The notes below the pieces were generated by a model that worked only from the letters and a program-made list of their open reading frames with translations, did not search any database and was not told the DNA's origin. DNA of 64,000 bases from Paenibacillus sp. MMS18-CY102. GTDB taxonomy: Bacteria; Bacillota; Bacilli; Paenibacillales; Paenibacillaceae. Location of the stretch: the NCBI RefSeq assembly GCF_009789195.1, contig NZ_WSTC01000030.1, positions 1 through 64,000 on the forward strand, given 5' to 3'. Shown here in pieces: positions 38,144-47,800 of this stretch (positions are counted from its first letter, which is position 1; the number at the start of each line of letters is the position of its first letter). Both the position numbers and the translations under genes were made by a program.

Positions 38144-38220
38144 TGGCAATTCATGAAGAGATTGCATAAAATCACGAAAAAATTGTTGTGTGTTGAGAAA
38201 CACCCGTCCCTCAGAAAACA

Positions 38221-38263
38221 AAAAAAGGGCGTCCCTCAGCCGTCTTGGCTTTCGGGACACCCC
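38221..38263 (-). terminator. Terminator of the pullulanase gene
   Basis: On the minus strand GGGTGTCCC pairs with GGGACGCCC across a loop that contains a smaller stem, then TTTTTTT follows. It lies about 20 nt past the pullulanase stop codon. Confidence 0.85.
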
Positions 38264-38284
38264 CTAAAAATGGCGAGCTTTGTC

Positions 38285-41200
38285 CTAGAATTTCTTCAAC
38301 AGATTATAAATGGCTTGTGCGCTCTCGGCGCGCGCCATCGTGCCCTTCGGCATGAATGTTCCATCTGTGTTGCCTTGAATGAGGCCAAGCGATGCAGCAG
38401 CCTCAACAGATGGAGCTGCCCAAACGCTAATCTGCCCCTTGTCGGAGTACGTAAGTGATCCCGAAGCAGCTGGTGCTTCCTGCCCGGTCTTCGTCACGTA
38501 TGCCCGAACAAGCATAGCAGCCATTTCCTCACGGCTAACCGTATCGTTCGGCGCGAACGTCTTATCTGTACGCCCTTGGACGATGCCTAGCTTGCTTGCT
38601 GTAGCAACGTAAGGCGCATACCATTTGCCCGCCGGAACATCGGTGAAGGCAGTTGTTCCCTCGGCTTGAATGCCGAGTGCACGAACGAGCATAGCTGCAA
38701 ATTCGGCACGTGTTACGTTTGCTTTCGGCGCAAATTGCTGATCGTTCACGCCTGTTACAATCTGCTTCGCAGCCAATGCCTTGATTGCTTGCGAGGCCCA
38801 GTGGCCCGCTGCGACATCTGTGAAGGATTTGTCGTATTCCAGAACGGCATACTTGCTGAAGTGCGATACTTGCGCTGTAGCTTTATCCCCAGCCAAGCTG
38901 CCTCCGATGTACGCCAGATCTCCGTTATCGCTTACGTGATAGATGCCCGCAAGCTCTCCGTCAGCATTCGCGTTCACATTAAAGGCCAGCGTAATCGGTT
39001 GGTCAAAGGCACTAACCTTAATCGTCTTGCCGTCCTTCGTGATGATGCTTAAGCTAAACTCGTAAACCAATGAAGCCGCATTTACTTTCGTTTGGCTGTC
39101 TTTTGCTTTGTCCAGCAGTGCCTTTGCTTCTTCCGCCTTCAGCGGCCTTGCTTCCAGCACGATGCGCGCGCCGGATGCTTCGCCTGCAGGAATGCGTGCT
39201 TGCAAGGAAGCAAGCAATTTATTCGGCAACGCAATCGTTACGCCACCCGCTGTGATCTCAAGATTATTGCTTGCCAACACAGCCGCAGCATCGATCGGCA
39301 GGCTTGCGCCATGGAAGCCATCTTTCAGTTGAACCGTAACTTTGCCATCAATGCCTTTAACAAGGTCGTTAGCATCCACCGACTGAATATCAGACGCTGC
39401 TGGCGTTGTCGGTGTTGTTGGCGTTGTCGGTATCGTCGGGTTCGTTGGTGTCGTTGGTGTCGTTGGTATCGTTGGTGTCGTTGACACGCCATCCTTCACT
39501 TGAATAATGACAGCCGTTAGCGGATCAATCGTAATCGATTGGCTCGTGAGCGTGAAGCCCGACGGAGCGGTTACGGCTTGCACGCCAGCCTCATCATTAT
39601 CGACGAGCACGGTGCCTACCGTTAAGTTCTCCGACAGTGCAAGCGTTCTGGATGAGCTGTCTCCATTAACGAACACATAGTACGTGCCGGTGCCATCTGT
39701 TGCTTTATTTTTGTAGCCAATGACAAGGTCTTGTTCCTTAATATCCTTGGACTCGATCAACGTTACGTTGGAATTCACAAGATCTCTCTCGCCCAAACGG
39801 AACGCATCTGTATGCTTGCGAAGCGCCAATAAGCCGGATGTGAAAGATTGTGTGACGTGGTTAACCGGATATTGCACGGCATTCGTCGCCTTCTGCCAGT
39901 CGAATTTGTTGATTGCGTCGGTCGAATCATACGAGTCGTGAACCAGATAACCGACCGTAACGTCGTTCTGATCCTTGAGCTCATGATACTTCTGCTCCGG
40001 CACGCCTGCCCCAAGCCATTGCTTCGTTCTGCCATATTCTTGGCCCGCATGCAAGAACGCTGTGCCTTGCGACGTCATCATGAGCAGGTTGCCCAAGCGT
40101 ACGCGCTTATGAATTTCCAAGTTGTTCGCCGGAATGGACGGATCCTTCTTGATCGATTGTGCGATAATATCGTACAGCGGCAAGTTATCATGTGCCTCGA
40201 TATATGGCACCATATCGCCCGGATCGTCAGCAGGCGTATTGCTTGGCTGTGCCTTAATGTTGCTAAGGATCGTCTGGATGTTTCTAGCGCCGCCCGTCAG
40301 GAAACGTGGCTCGCCTTCCGATCCGTAGCCAGACTTCAGCTCGTTGCGGATTTCATCGGAAAATACGCCGACACTGTCCGTCTTGTCCATCCAGTCTTGC
40401 GTTGCGCCTTTGCCTGCCAATGCTGGATCAGCAATATCGCCTTTGAACGTTCTCCAGCCTTCGCCGATGAACAATAAGTTCGGATTGATGACTTTCGCTG
40501 CATCGTATGCATTTTGTACAGCTTCATACGTCGCATCACCCATCATGTCCCAGCGCATGCCATCGATCTTGTACTCGTTGAACCAATATTTGACGGAATC
40601 GACCATCAGCTTCTCGGCCATCTTGTGCGTCGTCGCCAGGTTGTTGCCGAAGTCGCCTAAGTTATTGCCGTTCGGATCCTGGAAGCCGTAATAGTTAGGC
40701 ACAATGTCGTTGAGGAAGCTCGCTTTGGCCATATGCGTATACACAACGTCGAGGATAACGCCCATGCCCTCATCGTGGACAGCATCGATTAATCCTTTGA
40801 GCTCCTTAATGCGAAGCTGTGGATCCTTGGCATTCTCCGAATAAGCGCCATCCGGCGAGAAATAGCTGTGCGGGTCATAGCCCCAGTTGTATTCATTGTT
40901 TAGTGTCGAATACTGGTCTTCACGTTCGCCCATGCGCGATTCATCGCCATAGTACCATGCCATAACAGGCATTAATTGAATATGGGTAATGCCGAGCGAT
41001 TTGAGATAAGACAGCTTATCCTTAAATGCGCTGAATGTGCCGAATCGTGCATTCAAATCGCCTGCAATCGTCGGATCAGAGGTAAAGTCCCGAACATGCA
41101 CCTCGTAAACAATCGCATCTTCACGCTTCTTGTAACCGTCAATATGGCCAAAGTTATAGTCAGCCGAAGGATTCGTTCCGCTCAAGTCGACAATTGCCGC

Positions 41201-42598
41201 TTTACCGACATTATCGCCATCAGGCCCAGTCTCTCCTTTGGTATTGACAGTGAACTCTGCCATCGACTTCGCATAAGGGTCAAGCACCTTCTTGGTTACG
41301 CCGTCATTCGTTACATCGTACTGGTAATAGTAGCCCGCCAAATCAGTAATTGCAGGGTTGCCTAGATCTGCTGGAGCAATCGTCGCCGACCATACGCCTT
41401 GCGCACCCTTCGAAAGGCTTACGCTGCCGACGAGTTGGGTGGAATCGTTGCGGTCATACACGTTCGCCGTGACTGTGCTTGCTTTGGGCGCCCACAGCTT
41501 CAAGGCAACGCTGCCCGCATTATAAGTTGCGCCTAGATCATTGCCATCGTAGGCGTACATTTGGTCTAGCATCCGCCAGCCCGTGGATGCTGTCACCGTA
41601 GTGCCCATGTAAGTTACGCTGAGCGGCGCATTATCCAGCACAATGTTAGCCGTAACGCGCACCGTCTTCTTGTCATCATTAAGCGCGACTGCTTGAACGT
41701 CGACATTAGCGCCATTCTTATCAACGATCGTGATAGCGGACTTCAAATCATCTGCCGTAACGCCGTCCGTTAGCGTAAACCCGAGCATCATCTCTTGGTC
41801 AGACAATAGTTCGGCAGACAGAAGCCCCGTCGCTTGCTCCCAGTAAGGGGAGATATACACCGTGTTGTCGTTTTGCTTAACCCATACTTGATTGTATCGG
41901 TCAAGCAGCGAGAAGGTGTGGTCTGCTCCGTCTTTATCGCCTGTTGTGCGATTGACGACCACGAAGCCTAAATTCTTCGCCTGATTTAACAGTGGAACGT
42001 CGATATAACTGCCATAACGGTCTGTGTTCTGGAAGGCAGTTGCACCGGAAGGCCAACCCGCAGATGGCGCAGCTACATCGTTAAACAGCCACAAGCCGAA
42101 GCTGCTTTGCGCCTGGTCGTCCCTCACATAGTGAACGCGGACCGTATTCGCCGGAAGGTCCACGGGCTCGTAGTAAGAAACTTGATCGCTGCCTTGCTTG
42201 ATCCAAACCTCATTCACTTCCGGTTTGCTGATCGTGACGAATTTGTCTCCACCATCCTTGGAGCCGTCGTTGCGATTCACAACAACGAGCCCTACTTTTT
42301 TGGCATTCCCTGCAAGCGGGATGTCCAAGTATGCGCCATACGCATCTTGCTGGGCACCTGAGAAAGCAGTTGCGCCCGACGGCCAGCCCGCAGACGGTGC
42401 AGCGACATCGAACCACGACCATATCCCAAGATCCGTGTACGCAGCATCAGCCCGAGTATAGTGAACGCGAAGATGCTGATCCGGCACTGGACCCACGCCA
42501 GCGTTTGCTTGTACCGGAATCGCTCCGAATATGGACCATAACATCGCAGCAATAAGTAAAAATGATAGCGTTTTCTTTTGTTTTAACGCGACATTCAT
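38285..42598 (-). CDS. S-layer-anchored type I pullulanase
   Basis: This 1437-residue secreted enzyme cleaves alpha-1,6 branch links in pullulan and starch. It has a signal peptide (cut near VQA-NAG), two CBM41 starch-binding repeats (about 42-145 and 152-255), an Ig-like spacer, CBM48 (about 345-450) and a GH13_14 barrel with the type I hallmark YNWGYDP. Catalytic residues are Asp684 (RWDMM), Glu713 (GEGW) and Asp804 (AHDN). A Thr/Pro linker (TTPTTPTNP type) leads to a beta domain and three C-terminal SLH motifs that should bind the enzyme to the cell wall. GGGGAGG lies upstream of the ATG. A sigma-A promoter and LacI-type operators precede the gene. Confidence 0.93.
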   Translation of the reverse strand: MNVALKQKKTLSFLLIAAMLWSIFGAIPVQANAGVGPVPDQHLRVHYTRADAAYTDLGIWSWFDVAAPSAGWPSGATAFSGAQQDAYGAYLDIPLAGNAKKVGLVVVNRNDGSKDGGDKFVTISKPEVNEVWIKQGSDQVSYYEPVDLPANTVRVHYVRDDQAQSSFGLWLFNDVAAPSAGWPSGATAFQNTDRYGSYIDVPLLNQAKNLGFVVVNRTTGDKDGADHTFSLLDRYNQVWVKQNDNTVYISPYWEQATGLLSAELLSDQEMMLGFTLTDGVTADDLKSAITIVDKNGANVDVQAVALNDDKKTVRVTANIVLDNAPLSVTYMGTTVTASTGWRMLDQMYAYDGNDLGATYNAGSVALKLWAPKASTVTANVYDRNDSTQLVGSVSLSKGAQGVWSATIAPADLGNPAITDLAGYYYQYDVTNDGVTKKVLDPYAKSMAEFTVNTKGETGPDGDNVGKAAIVDLSGTNPSADYNFGHIDGYKKREDAIVYEVHVRDFTSDPTIAGDLNARFGTFSAFKDKLSYLKSLGITHIQLMPVMAWYYGDESRMGEREDQYSTLNNEYNWGYDPHSYFSPDGAYSENAKDPQLRIKELKGLIDAVHDEGMGVILDVVYTHMAKASFLNDIVPNYYGFQDPNGNNLGDFGNNLATTHKMAEKLMVDSVKYWFNEYKIDGMRWDMMGDATYEAVQNAYDAAKVINPNLLFIGEGWRTFKGDIADPALAGKGATQDWMDKTDSVGVFSDEIRNELKSGYGSEGEPRFLTGGARNIQTILSNIKAQPSNTPADDPGDMVPYIEAHDNLPLYDIIAQSIKKDPSIPANNLEIHKRVRLGNLLMMTSQGTAFLHAGQEYGRTKQWLGAGVPEQKYHELKDQNDVTVGYLVHDSYDSTDAINKFDWQKATNAVQYPVNHVTQSFTSGLLALRKHTDAFRLGERDLVNSNVTLIESKDIKEQDLVIGYKNKATDGTGTYYVFVNGDSSSRTLALSENLTVGTVLVDNDEAGVQAVTAPSGFTLTSQSITIDPLTAVIIQVKDGVSTTPTIPTTPTTPTNPTIPTTPTTPTTPAASDIQSVDANDLVKGIDGKVTVQLKDGFHGASLPIDAAAVLASNNLEITAGGVTIALPNKLLASLQARIPAGEASGARIVLEARPLKAEEAKALLDKAKDSQTKVNAASLVYEFSLSIITKDGKTIKVSAFDQPITLAFNVNANADGELAGIYHVSDNGDLAYIGGSLAGDKATAQVSHFSKYAVLEYDKSFTDVAAGHWASQAIKALAAKQIVTGVNDQQFAPKANVTRAEFAAMLVRALGIQAEGTTAFTDVPAGKWYAPYVATASKLGIVQGRTDKTFAPNDTVSREEMAAMLVRAYVTKTGQEAPAASGSLTYSDKGQISVWAAPSVEAAASLGLIQGNTDGTFMPKGTMARAESAQAIYNLLKKF

Positions 42599-42646
42599 GT
42601 TTAAGGCCTCCCCAGTCTCATGATTACTTCAAATCACCTAAAGTTG

Positions 42647-42660
42647 TGCAATCGTTTGCA
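42647..42660. promoter_or_regulatory. LacI-type operator downstream of the pullulanase promoter
   Basis: TGCAATCGTTTGCA is an imperfect palindrome (13 of 14 positions symmetric around CG) of the MalR/CcpA-relative type. It lies in the transcribed leader, 48 nt from the start codon. Confidence 0.55.
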
Positions 42661-42722
42661 ATTCAAGCGAAAAAGTTAGACCTCCCCCTTGATCCAAGAG
42701 ATGAAAGCGGTTACCGACTCTC

Positions 42723-42751
42723 ATCTTAATGCAGAAATGGGCGATCGTCAA
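42723..42751 (-). promoter_or_regulatory. Pullulanase sigma-A promoter
   Basis: On the minus strand TTGACG (42746-42751) and TAAGAT (42723-42728) are spaced by exactly 17 nt. A leader of about 115 nt follows and contains an AAGGGGGAGG stretch with no following start codon. Confidence 0.7.
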
Positions 42752-42810
42752 ACTATTTCCGTTGTTTTCTGCCAATTAACATACAATTAAAGGCCGTTTT
42801 TCAAATTGCG

Positions 42811-42824
42811 ACAACGTTTGCACA
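42811..42824. promoter_or_regulatory. Upstream LacI-type half-symmetric site
   Basis: CGACAACGTTTGCA shares the CGTTTGCA half with the sites at 35206 and 42647. It lies 60 nt upstream of the pullulanase -35, at the end of the diguanylate cyclase gene. Two flanking sites could allow DNA looping. Confidence 0.35.
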
Positions 42825-42839
42825 AATGAGCCGGTGAAT

Positions 42840-44714
42840 TCAATCCGTATACACTTGGTTCCTCCCCCTTGATTTTGCCTGATACAAATGCTTATCTGCC
42901 AGCTGAACGATCCCCTTCTCCTCTTTATCCCCATCCAAAACCGCCGTCGCCGCGCCGATGCTAATGGTAATGAAGGGCGCAACCTCTGAGCCTGCATGGG
43001 GGATGCGCAGCTGCCGAATCGAATCGCACATCTCATGCGCGATCCTCCCCGCCTCAACCTTGCCTCTTTGCGGCAAAATTACGGCAAATTCTTCTCCGCC
43101 ATAACGCGCGATCAAATCGCCTCTCTCAGCGTTCAAACAGGTTTGAATCGCATTAACGACAATTTGCAAAATTGAATCGCCTTGAATATGCCCGTAATGA
43201 TCGTTATAGCGTTTGAAACAGTCGATATCGATCATAAGCAGCGTGAACGGCGTTTGTTCTTCTATGCTTAAGGCAAGCTCGCTGTTCAGATACTCATCAA
43301 AATGCCGTCGGTTAGAGGCCCCAGTAAGCCCATCCACCATTGACCATTCCCGCAGCTGGCGATTGAGCTCCTCCAGCTTTGCATGGGAAGCTTCGATGGC
43401 TGAGGTACGTTCACGCACTTTGCGGTCCAAGCCTTCGTTGAGCTCGGCAAGCTCGATTGCTAACTGCTGCGCCATCTTGAACGAAATTGCAAGCTTCTTC
43501 GATAAGACGAAAGAGAAACAAATGATAAAGGTAGCGACGCCCACGGAATAAATCACTTGCCCCGTAGAAGAGAAAATGAAAGCAAATAAATCAATTGCGG
43601 CGGTCAGCGTGAAAAATGAAAACCCGGCCAGGGCGTATTTCGCCCCCTCCTTCTTGCGGAGCGTCGCCCATACGAATACGAACAGCGCATAGGCAAGCGT
43701 GAACACGACGAATAACTGATAATAAACTAATATGCGGTAATAGGTGTCCACGTTTACTGCCAGCGTGATGCCTGTGTAGGCCGTTGCCATGCCGATTGTA
43801 AGGAGCGTGACCTTCCGGGAAGACTCCTCGGGGAATAGCTTTTGAATGAATAGCGCCATTAGCGGAACCATTACATAAAGCGTGATATACTCGAGCTTCA
43901 TCTCGATTTCCCATGGGAAATCCGGAACGAGCTTGGTCAATAGCACATCTCCGGTTAACGTATTGCGGAATGCGGCTGTCAAACAAAACAAACCAAACAA
44001 AAGCAGCGAAGCATCTTTCCGATAAAACATCCCTAACCCGATATGATAGATGCCAGACAACAGAATCATGCCGAGCACGATATACTGTTCCGCCAGCTTC
44101 CAATTGTGACTGTTCTGGATAGCCGCGGCAGATCCGTAGCCGATTGGCTCCCACATCCCGCCCGCATAATTGTCGAAGTTCGAGATTTGCATCACGATTT
44201 GCACCTGCTCCGACTGTGGGGAGAAATAGACGACGTTCGTTTTCTTTTGCGGGATGCTGCTCTCCTCATCCGTCCCCACCTGGCCACTTGTGCCAACCAG
44301 CTGATTGTCCACCCATATTTTATAATTGGAGTACATGACAGGCAGAGTGAGGGCTTTGGCTTGCTTAGGATCAACGAGTTTCAACTCCAATACGAATGTG
44401 GCAAAACCTGTGCGAGGCAAGTTGTCCGCTCCTCGCTTATACTGGTCCCAATTGCTCGGCATATCGATATAACCTGTCAGGCGCCCCGTTCCGGATTGAA
44501 TATCCGTAGGCTCTAATAACTGGCTCCAATAGAACGCCCACTCCCCGCTCAAATCGATTCGTCCCTTTGCGGCCGCTTCATATTCCGTCACATCCATCAT
44601 GCCCTGCACCGCCCTGGGTACTTCATCGGATTTCATTATCGATCCGGAGCATCCCGCCAGCATAACAACAGTGATAATAAGAATTACAATTAGAGGCCAT
44701 CTACGCTGCCCCAT
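42840..44714 (-). CDS. Membrane diguanylate cyclase with 7TM sensor region and lipobox
   Basis: This 624-residue signalling protein should make cyclic di-GMP. Its N-terminus has a hydrophobic helix ending in a lipobox-like LAGC, then an extracytoplasmic jelly-roll domain (about 40-225; NYKIWVDNQLVG resembles 7TMR-DISM/galactose-binding folds), about seven or eight membrane helices (230-430), a coiled coil (430-475) and a C-terminal GGDEF domain with an intact GGEEF active site near residue 555. The start at 44714 is preferred over an upstream ATG that lies in a terminator, because GGGGAGGGG sits just before it and the export signal then starts at residue 1. It may sense sugars released by the neighbouring enzymes; that is context only. 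Confidence 0.85.
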   Translation of the reverse strand: MGQRRWPLIVILIITVVMLAGCSGSIMKSDEVPRAVQGMMDVTEYEAAAKGRIDLSGEWAFYWSQLLEPTDIQSGTGRLTGYIDMPSNWDQYKRGADNLPRTGFATFVLELKLVDPKQAKALTLPVMYSNYKIWVDNQLVGTSGQVGTDEESSIPQKKTNVVYFSPQSEQVQIVMQISNFDNYAGGMWEPIGYGSAAAIQNSHNWKLAEQYIVLGMILLSGIYHIGLGMFYRKDASLLLFGLFCLTAAFRNTLTGDVLLTKLVPDFPWEIEMKLEYITLYVMVPLMALFIQKLFPEESSRKVTLLTIGMATAYTGITLAVNVDTYYRILVYYQLFVVFTLAYALFVFVWATLRKKEGAKYALAGFSFFTLTAAIDLFAFIFSSTGQVIYSVGVATFIICFSFVLSKKLAISFKMAQQLAIELAELNEGLDRKVRERTSAIEASHAKLEELNRQLREWSMVDGLTGASNRRHFDEYLNSELALSIEEQTPFTLLMIDIDCFKRYNDHYGHIQGDSILQIVVNAIQTCLNAERGDLIARYGGEEFAVILPQRGKVEAGRIAHEMCDSIRQLRIPHAGSEVAPFITISIGAATAVLDGDKEEKGIVQLADKHLYQAKSRGRNQVYTD

Positions 44715-44792
44715 CTTGTCCCCTCCCCTCACGCGCCCACGTGTTGAGGATTCGACAAATTTCACCATATTCCTCCATGGTTCTTCCATTGT

Positions 44793-44833
44793 AAAAATAA
44801 ACAGCTTGCCCGGATATCCGAGCAAGCTGTTTA
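44793..44833 (-). terminator. Terminator of the GH87 gene
   Basis: A 12-bp perfect stem (44798-44809 with 44822-44833) is followed on the minus strand by TTTTTAC, 31 nt after the GH87 stop. Confidence 0.88.
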
Positions 44834-44863
44834 TTGGTTTAGAATTTCATGCTGTACCTATTA

Positions 44864-47800
44864 TTACCAGTTGTTGCCTGCACCTTTTGTAATGACGAAG
44901 TTCGGGCAACGGTCCGCGCCGTATACCGCTTGAACGCCAGGGTTGTTGATTTTGACGTTCGTGAAGCTTGCTGCGCCGACTACAGGGCCTTGGCCTGCTT
45001 CTGCACTAACAACGAATTTGATGCCATAACGGGTTGCATTGTTAATGTTGATGTTTTCGAAGCGGATGTTGGACATTGCCAGGTTTTCTGGCGATTTCGT
45101 TTGGAACATCAGGCCGTAGTATACGGAGTTGTTGATGTCCACGTTTTTCACCAAAATGTTTTTCAGCGCACGGTCGCCGCCGAAGATCCATACCGCACCG
45201 AAGTTTTGGTAGTCATTGATCTTGTCGTCTGCACCGTTGCTGGTCCAGAAGTCGCCGCCTGTACGGTCGAGCGTGATGCCGTCAAACACGGAGTCTTTGT
45301 CGCCAAAGCCAAGCGTGTTGTAGCCGAAGCTCAAGCTGCTGATCGTAAGGCCTGGGTATGTCAGCGTATCAGCCGCGTACAGGTTTTGGTACAGGTTATC
45401 CGAACCGCCGTATGCTGCGAATGCCGCTGCGCGGCGTACGCAAGTAGCCGTCAGGTTCGTGTACTTGTTGCCTACATTGTACGAACCGCCAGCATCTACT
45501 GCACTGAACAGCGCGAAGGAATCATCGCCCGTGCCGCGTGCGTAGTTGTTGTCGATAACGTTGTAGGACGAGCCGTTCGTCATATTGATGCCGTCAGCGA
45601 ACGTGTTTTTAATCCGGTTGTCTTTGAACGTGTTGTATGAGGAGTTAACGCCCCAGTACAAGCAAATGAAGTGCTCTGCCCACACGTTTTGGATCGTTAC
45701 GTTTTGCATCCCGTTACCGTCGATGAATTTGCCCGGACCATCTGTTCTGTACACATAGTTGCCCCATGCGGATAGGTCTTTGATCGTCGTGCCGTTAGCC
45801 GTCGAAGCGATGTTGAAGCCAACATCCGTGTTCGACTGGTCTTGTGGCGCTACCAGTTTCGTATGCCATGGGCCTGCGCCGATAATTTCCGTTGCACGGC
45901 CATAGAGGAAGATTTTCGAGTTGATCGTCCATTCGCCAGCAGGGATGAAGATACCCTTCTTCGTTGGATCTTGGCGGAACTCGTTCAGTGCCGTTTCGAT
46001 CGATTTCGTAGCCGAAACTTGAACGTATTTCGTTGGATCTGGGTTCGTTGCTGCTGGAGCAACATTTTCCGTTTCAATCATATCCACATAGATCCATGAA
46101 ACGTCGCCTGCATCTTTTTGGATTTTGATTTTCGTGCCTGCTGGGTAAACCGTGTCGAGCATCAGTTGGGAATCCTCGTACAGCCAATATGCTTTGGAAC
46201 CTGTGTTGTCATAACCAAGACGACCGAGCGTGCTTGGCGTTGCGTACAGGTAGGAGAACTTGGACGACACGTTGAATTTGCCTTTGTTTACGCCGTTAGC
46301 ATAGATGGTAACTGTGCCGTTCGTGTTTTCCGCAACAGCGTTACGAAGCACGAATGCGTTCGCCGGAGCCGTCAGCGTGAACTCAACATACTCGCCAGTT
46401 GCATCCAATTGTACAGCCGAACGGCCGGATGCTTCACCTGCAAAGTCGCCAGGCGTGAAGTTAGGGGCAAGCTTCGTTCCGTTCGTTGCATTGGATGCTG
46501 CTTCAGCTTCCAAAATGGTGAACGGCATGTTAGCGCCACGGCCAACGTACAGGCTCGTCGAGCTTGTGTTGTTCGTTTGTTTTGCTGCGATTTCGTTTGC
46601 ATCAGTTGCAACCGTTGCTGTAATGGAATAGCTGCCGTTAGCTGCTGTCCATGTGCCAACGTTTACGTTCACGGAATCGCCAGCTGCCAATGCGCCGCTG
46701 TACGAACCGTTCAGCGTCGAAATCGTCGTGCCTGCCGAGTTTTTCAGTACAACCGTAATGGCATGCGCACCACTAGCGGAAGCCACATTGCCTTGGTTTT
46801 TCAGGTTAACGACGAACGTAGCCGTGCTGCCTGCGCTTGGGTTGCTCGGAGTCGTAGACGCCGAAACGATCAAGTCGGAGCTTGCTACTGGCGAAACCGT
46901 CAGCGACGTCGCGCTCGTGAAGCTGTTGTTGTTCTCATTTTGCTCAACAATTGCGTTATTTTCGTCCACTTTCGCTGCAACTGTGTACGTGCCCGCGATT
47001 TTCGCGCCAGCGTTCACCGATACCGTTGCCGAAGCGCCTACTGCCAACGCGCCGACAGGAGCGGAGCCAACAAGCGTGTTGTTCAGGTAGAAGTTAACGG
47101 AAGTAGCCAGCGAAGCAAGCGTACCGTTGTTTTTAACCGTTGCATTCAATGTGATGTCGTTCGTTTCGATTGGGGAAGCTGGCGTCCAGTTCAATCCCGT
47201 AACCGTCAGGTCAGGGTTTGCGCCCGGCGTGCCATATACTTCGAACTCTGCGATTTGGCCAGCGCCAGAACCCGAGTTCGCCGTAATGTTCAATTGCAAG
47301 CGCTTAACTGTTGCTGTAACCGGAATCGTAACTTTGTTGCCCGAAGCCGGGTTGAACGTGTACGATTGCGACGATACGAGGTTGCCGAACGTCGTTGTGC
47401 TTTGGTCATGGCCAAGCACTTGGATCGTTTGCGTACGCGTGCTCCATGCAGTGGACGGGTTCAGCTTCAGCACGATCGCCGTCACGTTATGGTTCGTGCC
47501 GAGGTCCAGCGTCAGCGTGCTAGGGTTGCTGCCGCCTTCCCAGTACGTGCTCGTATTGTTGTCGTTGGCATTAGCTGCCACGAACGTTTGCGTGGCGGAG
47601 GATGCCGTGATCGATTTGCCAACCGCTACGTTCGTGCCAGTTGGGTCCGGATTTGGATTCGGGTTTGGATCTGGATCCGGGTTCGGATTAGCCGTCGTTG
47701 CTTCAACCAGGATTTGGTCCAGGTTCACGTTGCCGGAATCCGTCGTGTCGTATTTGTAAGCGATTGTGTTGTTGCCAGCGTTCAGCGCGACAACTTCCGC

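Noticed and set aside
39412-39486. Short tandem repeat of GGTGTCGTT type
   Set aside because: It is the Thr/Pro linker of the pullulanase on the coding strand, not a CRISPR or regulatory repeat.
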